DNA from: JAIBCL01 sp031411695
GTDB taxonomy: Bacteria; Verrucomicrobiota; Verrucomicrobiia; Verrucomicrobiales; Verrucomicrobiaceae
Direction of reading: 5' to 3'
Length of the DNA stretch: 18,459 nucleotides
Assembly (NCBI GenBank): GCA_031411695.1
Contig: JANOBO010000082.1
Location: forward strand, 1-18,459
Shown one piece after another: positions 1 to 8,199 of the stretch; position 1 is the stretch's first letter; each line of letters begins with the position of its first letter. The translations under genes and the position numbers were made by a program. The notes under the pieces are model-generated. The model did no database searches. It saw only the letters and a list, made by a program, of their open reading frames with translations, and was not told where the DNA came from.

Positions 1-1372
1 CGCGCAGCCGTTGATACAAGGCAGCAACGGGCGCGTGGTCGTGATTCGCATAGGCAGCGAGGCTCAGCGGACGATACGACTCCGGCGGGCGGAGAGTCCT
101 GTCCGCATTTCGCTCTAGCTGTGGGAACGTCAGGCTCGGAATGCGCAAGTCGTCGATGACGCTGCTCATGTATTCGGGCAGTTGACCCATGATCTCCGCG
201 AAGAGTGACATCTCTCCAGCCGCATCGCACATCACACTGATCAGCTCGCGTCCCTGCGCGCCGTTGGCGCGGGCGCTTGCAGCATCCTCACCAGAACCAG
301 GGAGAAAGCGGGGCCAACGTCCTCCCGTGCGCTCGCGGATCTGCTCCTCGGTGAGCTTGCTGAACTCCGCATGCACCGACCCGCCGTGCCAGGGAAACAT
401 GTAGGCCCGGAAGTAGCCGCGCAGATGATCGAGGCGGCAGACGTGGAAAAACTGCGCCTCTCCGCGCAGGCGTTCGCGCAGCCACTCGAAGCCGGAGGCA
501 CGATGGTTCTCCCATCGATAAGGTGGAAATCCCCAGTTTTGCCCGAAGCGTTCCGAGTCCTTGTTCGTGTCAAAATAGACAATGGGCGGCGTGCCCATGT
601 TCCACTCGAGATCGAACAATTCCGGGCGCGCCCACACATCGACACTGCTGCGCGAGACACCGAACGACACCTCACCCATCAGCCTCACTCCGCGCGCGTC
701 CGCATGAGCGCGCACGCTCTTCCATTGCTTCCAGGCCACCCACTGGATGAATGCAAATCCCTCCCGCACCCGCGCGAGGAAGTGCTGATCCGGGTCGGCG
801 GCAAGCCATCGTTCAGCGCTCGCAGGAGACTGGTGTTCGGGCCGCCACTCCTGCCAGCGCGGATTGCCCTCATACTCGCGGACCAGCAGACGATAAAGAG
901 TGTATGCCGGAAGCCAGCCAGCGTTCGCGTCTTGAAACGCTTCAAACTCCGCGTGCAGTTCCTCTGCGATCTCACGGCTGGCCTGAAAGCCGCGATGGGC
1001 CGCGAGCAGCACCTGAACTTTTAGCGAGTGAATGGTCCCGTGCTTCACCTTTCCCTCACGAAGTTGCACGAGCCAGTCCGCAGGCGCGAAGGCTTCCAGC
1101 ATCTGCGTGGTGAGCCCCGGCACTTCCTGCGGCGTGAGCGAGAGCAAGGCGGGGGAGAGCCCGCGTGAGGAAATCGGATTGTACGGGCTGTGGTCGCCGA
1201 TCGTCTCGTGAATGGGGAGTGTTTGAAGAACGGCGAAGCCGTGATCGCGGCAGAAATCGATCGCGCGGCGGACCGCTGTGGTGTCGCCGATTCCGAAATC
1301 ATCCACGTGCCGGAGCGCGAAGACTGGCACGAGCAGACCCGCCGTTTTGGAGTCGTCAAAAGGATGATTCAT
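1..1372 (-). CDS. malQ: 4-alpha-glucanotransferase (amylomaltase, GH77), 3'-truncated by window edge
   Basis: I translated this frame by hand from an ATG at 1372 to the left edge: 457 codons with no stop, so the C-terminus lies outside the window. GH77 enzymes transfer alpha-1,4-glucan segments between maltodextrins in the cytoplasm, serving glycogen and maltose metabolism. Visible family landmarks are a GDHSPYNP segment near the N-terminus, VSFGVSRSSVDVW, FGQNWGFPPYRW, and CRLDHLRGYFRAY, which contains the likely nucleophile Asp315. The acid/base is probably Glu393 (AEIMG, where most relatives have EDLG), and the third carboxylate Asp445 (NHDH). The Asp315-Glu393 distance (78) is longer than the roughly 47 I recall for compact amylomaltases, with an Ala/Gly-rich insert between; Glu393-Asp445 (52) is normal. 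No Shine-Dalgarno precedes the ATG. The frame stays open upstream to a TGA near 1470, so a non-ATG earlier start is possible. Divergent from the hydrolase gene starting at 1475. Confidence 0.88.
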   Translation of the reverse strand, partial: MNHPFDDSKTAGLLVPVFALRHVDDFGIGDTTAVRRAIDFCRDHGFAVLQTLPIHETIGDHSPYNPISSRGLSPALLSLTPQEVPGLTTQMLEAFAPADWLVQLREGKVKHGTIHSLKVQVLLAAHRGFQASREIAEELHAEFEAFQDANAGWLPAYTLYRLLVREYEGNPRWQEWRPEHQSPASAERWLAADPDQHFLARVREGFAFIQWVAWKQWKSVRAHADARGVRLMGEVSFGVSRSSVDVWARPELFDLEWNMGTPPIVYFDTNKDSERFGQNWGFPPYRWENHRASGFEWLRERLRGEAQFFHVCRLDHLRGYFRAYMFPWHGGSVHAEFSKLTEEQIRERTGGRWPRFLPGSGEDAASARANGAQGRELISVMCDAAGEMSLFAEIMGQLPEYMSSVIDDLRIPSLTFPQLERNADRTLRPPESYRPLSLAAYANHDHAPVAALYQRLR

Positions 1373-1474
1373 GAGCAAGCCGAGAGGTTCGCGTGGGAGG
1401 CGACGCTCGCGCGTCGGAATCCATCGCCTCAACGCCGACGCGCGCAACTTTGCCCCGGGGATCGATGATCAAGG

Positions 1475-2245
1475 ATGAACTGGACACCCTTTTCTTGTCG
1501 TGCATCTCGCGGGAGCCAACTCAGGAGATGGATCGTATCCGCAATCATGTTGATGCACATGGAGAGTACGCTTGCGGCGGCCACTGCGGTGGAGCGCACG
1601 CTTGAGCAATTCAAGAGCGGTGGCAGGAGCATCCGCATGGAGACTTTCGGCGGGAGCAAGACGGCTCCGTCCATCCTTGTGCTGCACGGCGCGACCGGTG
1701 TTGAGTTTGCGAACCGGTTCATCGCCGAACTGGCGCAGGCTTTTGCGGCGCAGGGATTCGTGGTGCATCTGGTGCATTACTTTGATCGCACGGGTTCCGT
1801 GTATGCGGATGATGCGACGATCAAGGCCTCGTCCGATCAGTGGCTGGAGACCGTGCATGACGCGGTGAGTCATGTCCGCCAGAAGCGCCCGCAGGCTCGA
1901 GTGGGCATGTTTGGATTTTCCCTCGGCGGCTATCTCGCCGCGGCTGAGGCGGTGCACAACGAGGCCGTTGCCTGTGCGGTCATCCTTTCAGGCGGGCTCG
2001 ATGAGGCGTCAGTCCGGCGGCTGCGTCATGCGCCGCCAATGCTGATTCTTCACGGGGATGCAGACTCGCGCGTGCCGATCCAGGAAGCGAGGCGTCTGGA
2101 GGTGGCGCTGAAAAAGGCGGGCCGTGCGCCCGAGTTTCACGTGTATCCCGGCGAGGGGCACATCATGAACATGATGCAATACGCGGACGTGGTGAAACGC
2201 GGGGCGGCCTTTTTCCTGGCGAAATTGACCGGCCCGCCTCCTTGA
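1475..2245 (+). CDS. Dienelactone hydrolase family alpha/beta hydrolase
   Basis: The 256-residue frame has an alpha/beta-hydrolase layout: strand plus oxyanion loop VLHGATG, nucleophile elbow GFSLGG (Ser149), acid motif HGDAD (Asp197) and GEGH (His229). The fold and spacing fit the dienelactone hydrolase family, but the nucleophile is Ser, where classical DLH uses Cys, so this is a family-level call and the substrate is unknown. The start is uncertain. In-frame ATGs occur at 1475, 1547, 1553 and 1559. The 1475 start gives an N-terminus with two Arg, a short hydrophobic run and AAATA that could be a weak export signal; starting at 1547-1559 gives a plain cytoplasmic protein. An AGGAG at 1523-1527 is too far from 1547 to decide. 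It ends 22 bp before the convergent topoisomerase gene, and I see no terminator in that gap. Confidence 0.8.
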   Translation: MNWTPFSCRASRGSQLRRWIVSAIMLMHMESTLAAATAVERTLEQFKSGGRSIRMETFGGSKTAPSILVLHGATGVEFANRFIAELAQAFAAQGFVVHLVHYFDRTGSVYADDATIKASSDQWLETVHDAVSHVRQKRPQARVGMFGFSLGGYLAAAEAVHNEAVACAVILSGGLDEASVRRLRHAPPMLILHGDADSRVPIQEARRLEVALKKAGRAPEFHVYPGEGHIMNMMQYADVVKRGAAFFLAKLTGPPP

Positions 2246-2267
2246 TGCGCTTCCCCGGCGCTCAATA

Positions 2268-4277
2268 TCACGCGCGCACGATGCGGTCCACGGCCTGCTT
2301 GGTGACGATGTTGCCCATCGATTCACGGCCTTTGACGACCATCGAATTGAAGGGGAACGGGATGCTGAGGTTTCGCAGGTAAAGCGCGGGCTTGAGATGG
2401 ACCACGAGATTCTGCGCGTCGCTGTCCTCCTCCTTCTCGTGCCGGTAAAAGTAATGCACGATGCTGCCCGGCGTTCCCCGCGTCAGCGGGTATTGCTTGT
2501 CACGCGTCACGCCGCCGATCCGGAACCGCTTGGCCAGCACGTTGCCCTGCTTGCCATCCCGGTAAATGAGGCTGTAAACGGCGTTCTCATCCTTCTTGAA
2601 GATGCCGAGGTAGAGCGGGTTCTTGCCGACGAAAAACTTTTCCGAGACCTTCGTCACCGTCATCACGCCATCGCGCGTGATGAAGAGGATGTCGTCGAGC
2701 GTGGAGCACTTGAACTGCGGCTCGCCCTCGCGCTTGAGGCCGGTGCCGGCAAAGCCGTCCTTCGCGTTCAAATAGAGTGTCTCATTGGCGGCGATGACCT
2801 CCGAGGCGGCGACGCGGCTGAAGCTGGCGATCTCCGTGCGGCGCTCGCGTCCCTTGCCGTAGTCATCCTTGAGGCGCTCGAAGTGCTTGATCGTGAAGCG
2901 CGTGAGCTGTTTGAGATCTTTGGACACCTCGGAGATGTCGTCCTCCAGCGCGGCGATCTTCTCATCGGCCTCGAACGAGTTGAACTTCGAGATGCGCTTG
3001 ATCCTGATCTCGGTGAGACGGGCGACGTCGTCGTCGGTGACCTCACGTTTCAAGATGGAGAGGTAAGGCTTCAGGCCTTTCCAAATCGCGGCCATCACGG
3101 CCTCCCAGGTCGTGGCCTCCTCGATGTTCCGGTAGATCCGCTTCTCAATGAAGATTTTTTCCAGCGACGAGAAGTGCCAGCGCTCCTGCAGCTCGCCGAG
3201 CCAGATTTCCAGTTCCTTGCGCAGGATCTCGCGGGTGAACTTCGCACTGTGCCTGAGCAGCTCGTTCACGTTCAGAAACTGTGGCTTGTCGTCCTTGATG
3301 ACCACCGCGTTTGGGGAGATGGACACCTCGCAATCCGTGAAGGCGTATAGCGCGCCCATCATCTGCTCCACATCGGTGCCCGCAGGCAGGTGCACGAGGA
3401 TTTCAACAAACTCCGCCGTGTTGTCCTCGACCTTCTGCACCTTGATTTTTCCTTTGTCATTCGCGGCGACAATGGAGTCCATCAGTCCGCCGGTCGTGGT
3501 GCCGAAGGGGATCTCGGTGATCTTCAGGATGTTTTTCTTCGGCACCTGCTCCATCCGGGCACGCACGCGGATGCGGCCGCCGCGCAGGCCTTGATTGTAC
3601 TCCGCAGCGTCCATGATGCCGCCTTGGATGAAGTCAGGCAGGATGTTCACGTCCTCATCGCGCAGCGCGGCGATGCTTGCGTCGCACAGCTCGTTGAAAT
3701 TATGCGGCAGGATGCGGCACGACAGGCCGACCGCGATGCCTTCCACACCCTGCGCGAGGAGCAGCGGAAACTTGGCAGGCATCGTGACGGGCTCCTTGTT
3801 GCGTCCGTCATACGACGCGGCCCACTCCGTCACCTTCGGACTGAAGACAACGTCGAGCGCGAACTTGGAAAGCCGCGCCTCGATGTATCGCGGCGCTGCG
3901 GCGTTGTCGCCGGTGAGGACGTTGCCCCAGTTTCCCTGCGGATCGATGAGCAGGTCCTTCTGGCCGATCTGCACCATCGCATCGCCGATGGAGGCGTCGC
4001 CATGCGGATGGTACTGCATGCAGTGGCCCACGATGTTGGCGACCTTGTTGTAGCGGCCGTCGTTCTTCTCCCACAGCGAGTGCATGATGCGGCGCTGCAC
4101 GGGCTTGAAGCCGTCATTGATGTGCGGCACGGCGCGCTCAAGGATGACATAGGACGCGTAATCGAGAAACCACCCGCTGTAGAGATCATCCACCGGCCTG
4201 ACCTCAACTGGATGTGCCGGCGGCAGGACAGGCGAGTGGGCCTCGGCTTCGGGATTAGACTTTGGTTTGCGTGGCAC
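2268..4277 (-). CDS. parC: Type IIA topoisomerase A subunit (topoisomerase IV ParC / GyrA-like)
   Basis: 669 residues starting at GTG. This is the DNA-cleaving subunit that, with a ParE/GyrB ATPase partner (not in this window), passes DNA strands to decatenate chromosomes or alter supercoiling. Visible features are DGFKPVQRRIMHS (residues 55-67), YHPHGDASIGDAM (89-101) in the winged-helix quinolone-determining region, and the catalytic tyrosine Tyr131 in APRYIEARLS. A long helical coiled-coil region follows at about 350-470. From about 490 there is a short C-terminal domain (ETLYLN..., TLDDILFITRDGVM...), smaller than the full six-bladed GyrA pinwheel, which favours a ParC-type role, as in Bacteroidetes-type ParC. 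The residue equivalent to GyrA Ser83/ParC Ser80 is Ala95; Asp99 is retained. Transcribed away from the TIM-barrel gene across a 165 bp divergent region. ParC rather than GyrA is an inference from length and sequence style. Confidence 0.88.
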   Translation of the reverse strand: MPRKPKSNPEAEAHSPVLPPAHPVEVRPVDDLYSGWFLDYASYVILERAVPHINDGFKPVQRRIMHSLWEKNDGRYNKVANIVGHCMQYHPHGDASIGDAMVQIGQKDLLIDPQGNWGNVLTGDNAAAPRYIEARLSKFALDVVFSPKVTEWAASYDGRNKEPVTMPAKFPLLLAQGVEGIAVGLSCRILPHNFNELCDASIAALRDEDVNILPDFIQGGIMDAAEYNQGLRGGRIRVRARMEQVPKKNILKITEIPFGTTTGGLMDSIVAANDKGKIKVQKVEDNTAEFVEILVHLPAGTDVEQMMGALYAFTDCEVSISPNAVVIKDDKPQFLNVNELLRHSAKFTREILRKELEIWLGELQERWHFSSLEKIFIEKRIYRNIEEATTWEAVMAAIWKGLKPYLSILKREVTDDDVARLTEIRIKRISKFNSFEADEKIAALEDDISEVSKDLKQLTRFTIKHFERLKDDYGKGRERRTEIASFSRVAASEVIAANETLYLNAKDGFAGTGLKREGEPQFKCSTLDDILFITRDGVMTVTKVSEKFFVGKNPLYLGIFKKDENAVYSLIYRDGKQGNVLAKRFRIGGVTRDKQYPLTRGTPGSIVHYFYRHEKEEDSDAQNLVVHLKPALYLRNLSIPFPFNSMVVKGRESMGNIVTKQAVDRIVRA

Positions 4278-4340
4278 GGATTTTTTGGGGAGATGAGAAA
4301 TGGCAAGACTGCGCGTCGTCGCAACCTCAATTTGGATTCA

Positions 4341-4375
4341 CCGGCCTTTCAGTTCCGCAGCCTCGGCCGGCAGTT
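4341..4375 (+). promoter_or_regulatory. GC-rich hairpin followed by T-run in the 5' region of the TIM-barrel gene
   Basis: CCGGCC (4341-4346) and GGCCGG (4365-4370) are complementary, separated by 18 nt, and followed by CAG and five T. The shape is terminator-like but sits upstream of the start codon at 4443. It could be an attenuator, part of an operator, or chance in GC-rich DNA. The rest of the 4278-4442 divergent region shows no promoter I can defend. Confidence 0.25.
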
Positions 4376-4442
4376 TTTCCGTGCTTTTGGTTTCGCCGTG
4401 CCTATCATCGCCGCCCTCAATCCATTCATCATCCCAGACACC

Positions 4443-5471
<1,029 letters not shown>

Positions 5472-5588
5472 GAGGGGCGTTGGAGGTTTTACGTTTTCGG
5501 TTTTGTGCGCGGCGGAATCGGCCGTGGAGGCGAATGGGGATTTCCCATCGCCCGTGCATCAAACCGAAACTTGTAAAACCCTCCCCTC
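5472..5588 (+). repeat. Large imperfect inverted repeat (long hairpin) between TIM-barrel gene and dhaL
   Basis: The left arm (5472-5503, GAGGGG...GGAGGTTTTACGTTTTCGGTTT) pairs with the right arm (5561-5588, AAACCGAAACTTGTAAAACC then CTCCCCTC), with a few bulges. Inside lies a second small hairpin, GGCGAATGGGGA / TTTCCCATCGCC (5529-5552). The structure starts directly after the TAA of the upstream gene and ends 39 nt before the dhaL ATG, so it nearly fills the intergenic gap. It may be an RNA structure controlling read-through, or a REP/MITE-like repeat. No U-tract follows, so it is not a classic intrinsic terminator. Confidence 0.6.
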
Positions 5589-5627
5589 CGTTTGACTTTC
5601 CATCTCGTCGCACAACAATGGCGGCCC

Positions 5628-6263
5628 ATGCCGAAAAACATTCTCTCCAAGGACGAAGTCAAAACGATGCTGCTGCTGGTCTGTGAGCGGATCATCGCCG
5701 CAGAACCGCAGCTCTCGGAAGCGGACCGCAATCTCGGTGACGGCGACCACGGGCTCGGCATGGAACGTGGGATGAACGCCGCGAAGGAAAAGCTGAACTC
5801 CGGCGAGCCTGAGTCGGTGGAGAAGGTGTTTTCCTCGGTAGGCATGGCGATGATGAGCAGCATGGGCGGCGCGAGCGGCGCGATTTTTGGAACGTTCTTC
5901 CGCAATGGCGGGAAGGCGCTTGCGGGGCTGGAATCATTCGATGCCGCTGGGCTTTCGGCTTTCCTGAGGGCCGGGGTGGATGGCGTGAAGCAGCGCGGCG
6001 GCGCGGCAGTCGGTGACAAGACCGTCGTGGATGCGATGGAGCCCGCCGCAGTGAAGGCTGCGGAGGTGGCGGATCAAGATCTGCCCGTGGCGCTGACCGC
6101 CGTGGCTACCGCAGGCGAGGGCGGGATGGAGGCGAGCAAGGCTCTCGTGGCAAAGTTTGGCCGCGCCAAGACTCTTGGCGAAGCGTGCATTGGATTTCCC
6201 GATGCCGGCGCGATGTCTGTGACGGTGATCCTGAATGCGATGCGGGATTACGTTATCGTTTGA
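5628..6263 (+). CDS. dhaL: DhaL-family dihydroxyacetone-kinase-type ATP-binding subunit
   Basis: Starting at ATG 5628 gives 211 residues, the usual DhaL length; the longer open frame from 5592 adds a leader with no family similarity. DhaL is the ADP/ATP-binding all-helical barrel subunit that phosphorylates a ketose bound covalently by DhaK. Seen here are the Mg-binding aspartates Asp33, Asp38 and Asp40 in ADRNLGDGDHG (matching Asp30/35/37 of the E. coli protein), the GGASGAIFGTFF loop (80-91), and GDKTVVDAMEPA (129-140). No DhaK or DhaM is encoded in the window, so this is an orphan subunit here: the partner may lie elsewhere, or the protein may act on another substrate. It follows the TIM-barrel gene on the same strand. 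Its 3' end is followed by a strong bidirectional terminator. No Shine-Dalgarno is visible. Confidence 0.85.
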   Translation: MPKNILSKDEVKTMLLLVCERIIAAEPQLSEADRNLGDGDHGLGMERGMNAAKEKLNSGEPESVEKVFSSVGMAMMSSMGGASGAIFGTFFRNGGKALAGLESFDAAGLSAFLRAGVDGVKQRGGAAVGDKTVVDAMEPAAVKAAEVADQDLPVALTAVATAGEGGMEASKALVAKFGRAKTLGEACIGFPDAGAMSVTVILNAMRDYVIV

Positions 6264-6328
6264 ATCAAAACGGCGGCGGATTTGCCGCCAAAGGGTGCGG
6301 AGTGCGCGGAGAAGATTTGGAGAGATGA

Positions 6329-6362
6329 AAAAGGCCGGAGAGCTTTCGCACTCCGGCCTTTT
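6329..6362. terminator. Bidirectional intrinsic terminator between dhaL and amt
   Basis: Perfect 12-bp stem AAAAGGCCGGAG (6329-6340) / CTCCGGCCTTTT (6351-6362) with a 10-nt loop. A-run on one side and T-run on the other give a U-tract on both strands, as expected between the convergent dhaL (ends 6263) and amt (ends 6405). Confidence 0.9.
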
Positions 6363-6404
6363 CTGTCCTTCGACCGTGGGAGACGGTCGTGTGGCGCGAG
6401 TCTC

Positions 6405-7991
6405 CTAGTGCTCGTAGCCAGCCTCGCCGTGATCGGCGAGGTCGAGACCGACGGACTCGTCTTCCTGTGATGGGCGCAGACCGACGACGGCCTTGACGAT
6501 GACCGTGATGACCACCGTGGCGACGACTGCCAGACCGATGGTGATGACGCAGGCGATGAGCTGGTTCATGAGCAGGCCGGAGCTGTCGAGTGTGAGCGTG
6601 CCGTCCACCATTTTGGCGAGTCCATTTTTCTCGGCGTAGCCCGCGCTGATGAGGTTGCTGTTCACGTCGCTGGTGGCGAGGAGGCCCGTCATGATGGCGC
6701 CGAGCGTGCCGCCCACGCCATGGATGCCGAAGGTGTCGAGCGCGTCATCGTAGCCGAGCTTGCCCTTGAGAAAGACGACCGCGAAGTAGGGGATGACGGC
6801 GGCGACGACGCCGATGATCATCGCTCCCTTGGCATTCACGAAGCCTGCGGCTGGGGTGATGACGACCAAGCCGGCGACCACACCCGAGCAGAAGCCGAGG
6901 ATGGATGGCTTGCCTTTGTGGAGCTTTTCAACCAGCGCCCAGACGAAGCTGGCGGTGGCGGCGGCGAGCGTGGTGGTCATGAACGCATTCGCCGCGACGC
7001 CGTCGGCCGCGAGGGCCGAGCCGGCGTTGAAGCCATACCATCCGACCCACAGCATTCCGGTGCCGACCATGCAAAGCACCATCGAGTGCGGTGCCATCTT
7101 CTCTTTGCCGAAGCCTGAGCGCTTGCCGAGCATGATGCAAAGGACAAGCGCGCTCCAGCCGGAGGACATGTGGACCACGGTACCGCCCGCGAAGTCGATG
7201 GCGGGGAATTTTGCGCCGCCGTTCCAGACGCCGTTGAGCAGACCGTCAAAGCCCCACACCATGTGAGCGAGAGGGAAGTAAACCACGAACATCCAGATCG
7301 CGCAGAAGAGCATGATGGCGGAAAACTTCATGCGCTCGGCAATGGCGCCGACGATGAGGCCCGGGGTGATGATGGCAAACATGAGCTGATACATGGAGAA
7401 CACGTTCTGTGACGGCCATGCGGAGTAGTTTGTGTTTGGCGCGGCATTGACTCCCTCGAGAAACGCATACTTCAAGTCACCGAGATAGGGCGCCCACCAA
7501 GGCGCGCCTTCCGCCGGGTGCTCCCCGAAGATCAGGGAGTAGCCGCAGAGAAACCAAAGGATGGTGACCATGCCTGCGAGGCCGAGGCATTGCGCGAGGA
7601 CGCTCAGGACGTTCTTCGAACGGACGAGGCCGCCATAGAAGAGAGCGAGGCCTGGCAGCGTCATGAACAAGACGAGCGCGGCACAGATCATCATGAACCC
7701 GTTGTGTCCGGGGCCGGCGAGTCCGCCAAGCTTCGACTTGTAGGGGTCCGCAGCGTCAGCGGCCGGGCCGGGCGCGAGATTGTTGAAGTACTGTTCGAGA
7801 TCACCGATGCGTTCTTCGATGGAAGCCGCGCGGGGCTCACCTGCGGGTGCCGCAGGTGCTGCGACTGCGGCTGCGGGTGGAGCGGCTGGTGGCGCGTCGG
7901 CTGGAGTTTGAGCGACGGCGGACGCTGCCGTCAGCGCGCCTGCGATCAACCAGGAGAGGGTGAGTGTTTTTATCGGGTGGGTGGTTCTCAT
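6405..7991 (-). CDS. amt: Ammonium transporter (Amt/MEP/Rh family)
   Basis: 528 residues from the ATG at 7991. An inner-membrane channel moving ammonium/ammonia into the cytoplasm. The start is chosen because it gives a signal peptide (MRTTHPIKTL..., hydrophobic WLIAGALTAASAVA, cleavage near AQ) and because the longer frame up to 8132 would overlap the predicted sigma-54 promoter. The mature N-terminus carries an Ala/Pro-rich linker and a short helix (SIEERIGDLEQYFNN) before the 11-helix core, an extension of roughly 60-80 residues relative to E. coli AmtB. Family landmarks: LFYGGLVRSKN, pore twin histidines His274 (TVVHMSSG) and His424 (FGIHGVGG), 150 residues apart as in AmtB His168/His318, and the acidic C-terminal tail. 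No glnK/PII gene is adjacent in the window. Convergent with dhaL across a shared terminator. Confidence 0.95.
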   Translation of the reverse strand: MRTTHPIKTLTLSWLIAGALTAASAVAQTPADAPPAAPPAAAVAAPAAPAGEPRAASIEERIGDLEQYFNNLAPGPAADAADPYKSKLGGLAGPGHNGFMMICAALVLFMTLPGLALFYGGLVRSKNVLSVLAQCLGLAGMVTILWFLCGYSLIFGEHPAEGAPWWAPYLGDLKYAFLEGVNAAPNTNYSAWPSQNVFSMYQLMFAIITPGLIVGAIAERMKFSAIMLFCAIWMFVVYFPLAHMVWGFDGLLNGVWNGGAKFPAIDFAGGTVVHMSSGWSALVLCIMLGKRSGFGKEKMAPHSMVLCMVGTGMLWVGWYGFNAGSALAADGVAANAFMTTTLAAATASFVWALVEKLHKGKPSILGFCSGVVAGLVVITPAAGFVNAKGAMIIGVVAAVIPYFAVVFLKGKLGYDDALDTFGIHGVGGTLGAIMTGLLATSDVNSNLISAGYAEKNGLAKMVDGTLTLDSSGLLMNQLIACVITIGLAVVATVVITVIVKAVVGLRPSQEDESVGLDLADHGEAGYEH

Positions 7992-8055
7992 CTTGTACTT
8001 GGATTGTTGGTGGACTGCTGATGTGTGTTCACAGACTGAACGGTGAACGACAATA

Positions 8056-8071
8056 GCAGCCGCCGTGCCAA
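8056..8071 (-). promoter_or_regulatory. Sigma-54 (RpoN) promoter candidate for amt
   Basis: Minus strand reads TTGGCACGGCGGCTGC followed by TATT. Against the TTGGCAC-N5-TTGC consensus, the -24 half is perfect and the -12 half reads CTGC, with exactly 12 nt between the second G of GG and the C of GC. Transcription would start near 8044, leaving a leader of about 50 nt before the ATG at 7991. Sigma-54 control of amt fits nitrogen-limitation regulation. I found no convincing NtrC-type activator site in 8072-8199. Confidence 0.7.
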
Positions 8072-8199
8072 GTTTTCCGCCGCGCCTGTTGGAGTTACGG
8101 CACTCCCGCGAAAGGTCGCCGTTTTGCGTCACGGCCGGTTGTCGTGGAGATGCGGCGAGGCGTGGCAGAGCAACAGAATATCAACCCAGCCCCGCAGAC

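Noticed and set aside
371..1113. Plus-strand frames of 217 and 120 codons at the left end
   Set aside because: They lie opposite the MalQ frame, which I translated continuously on the minus strand with recognisable GH77 motifs.
3390..4442. Plus-strand open frame continuous with the TIM-barrel gene, suggesting a 693-residue protein
   Set aside because: It is antisense to the clearly real topoisomerase A gene and has Arg/His/Asp/Ala-rich, low-complexity composition; recognisable TIM-barrel sequence begins only at 4443.
7992..8132. Longer amt frame starting at 8132 (47 extra residues)
   Set aside because: The extra residues precede a good signal peptide and are encoded across the sigma-54 promoter candidate; the ATG at 7991 fits better.
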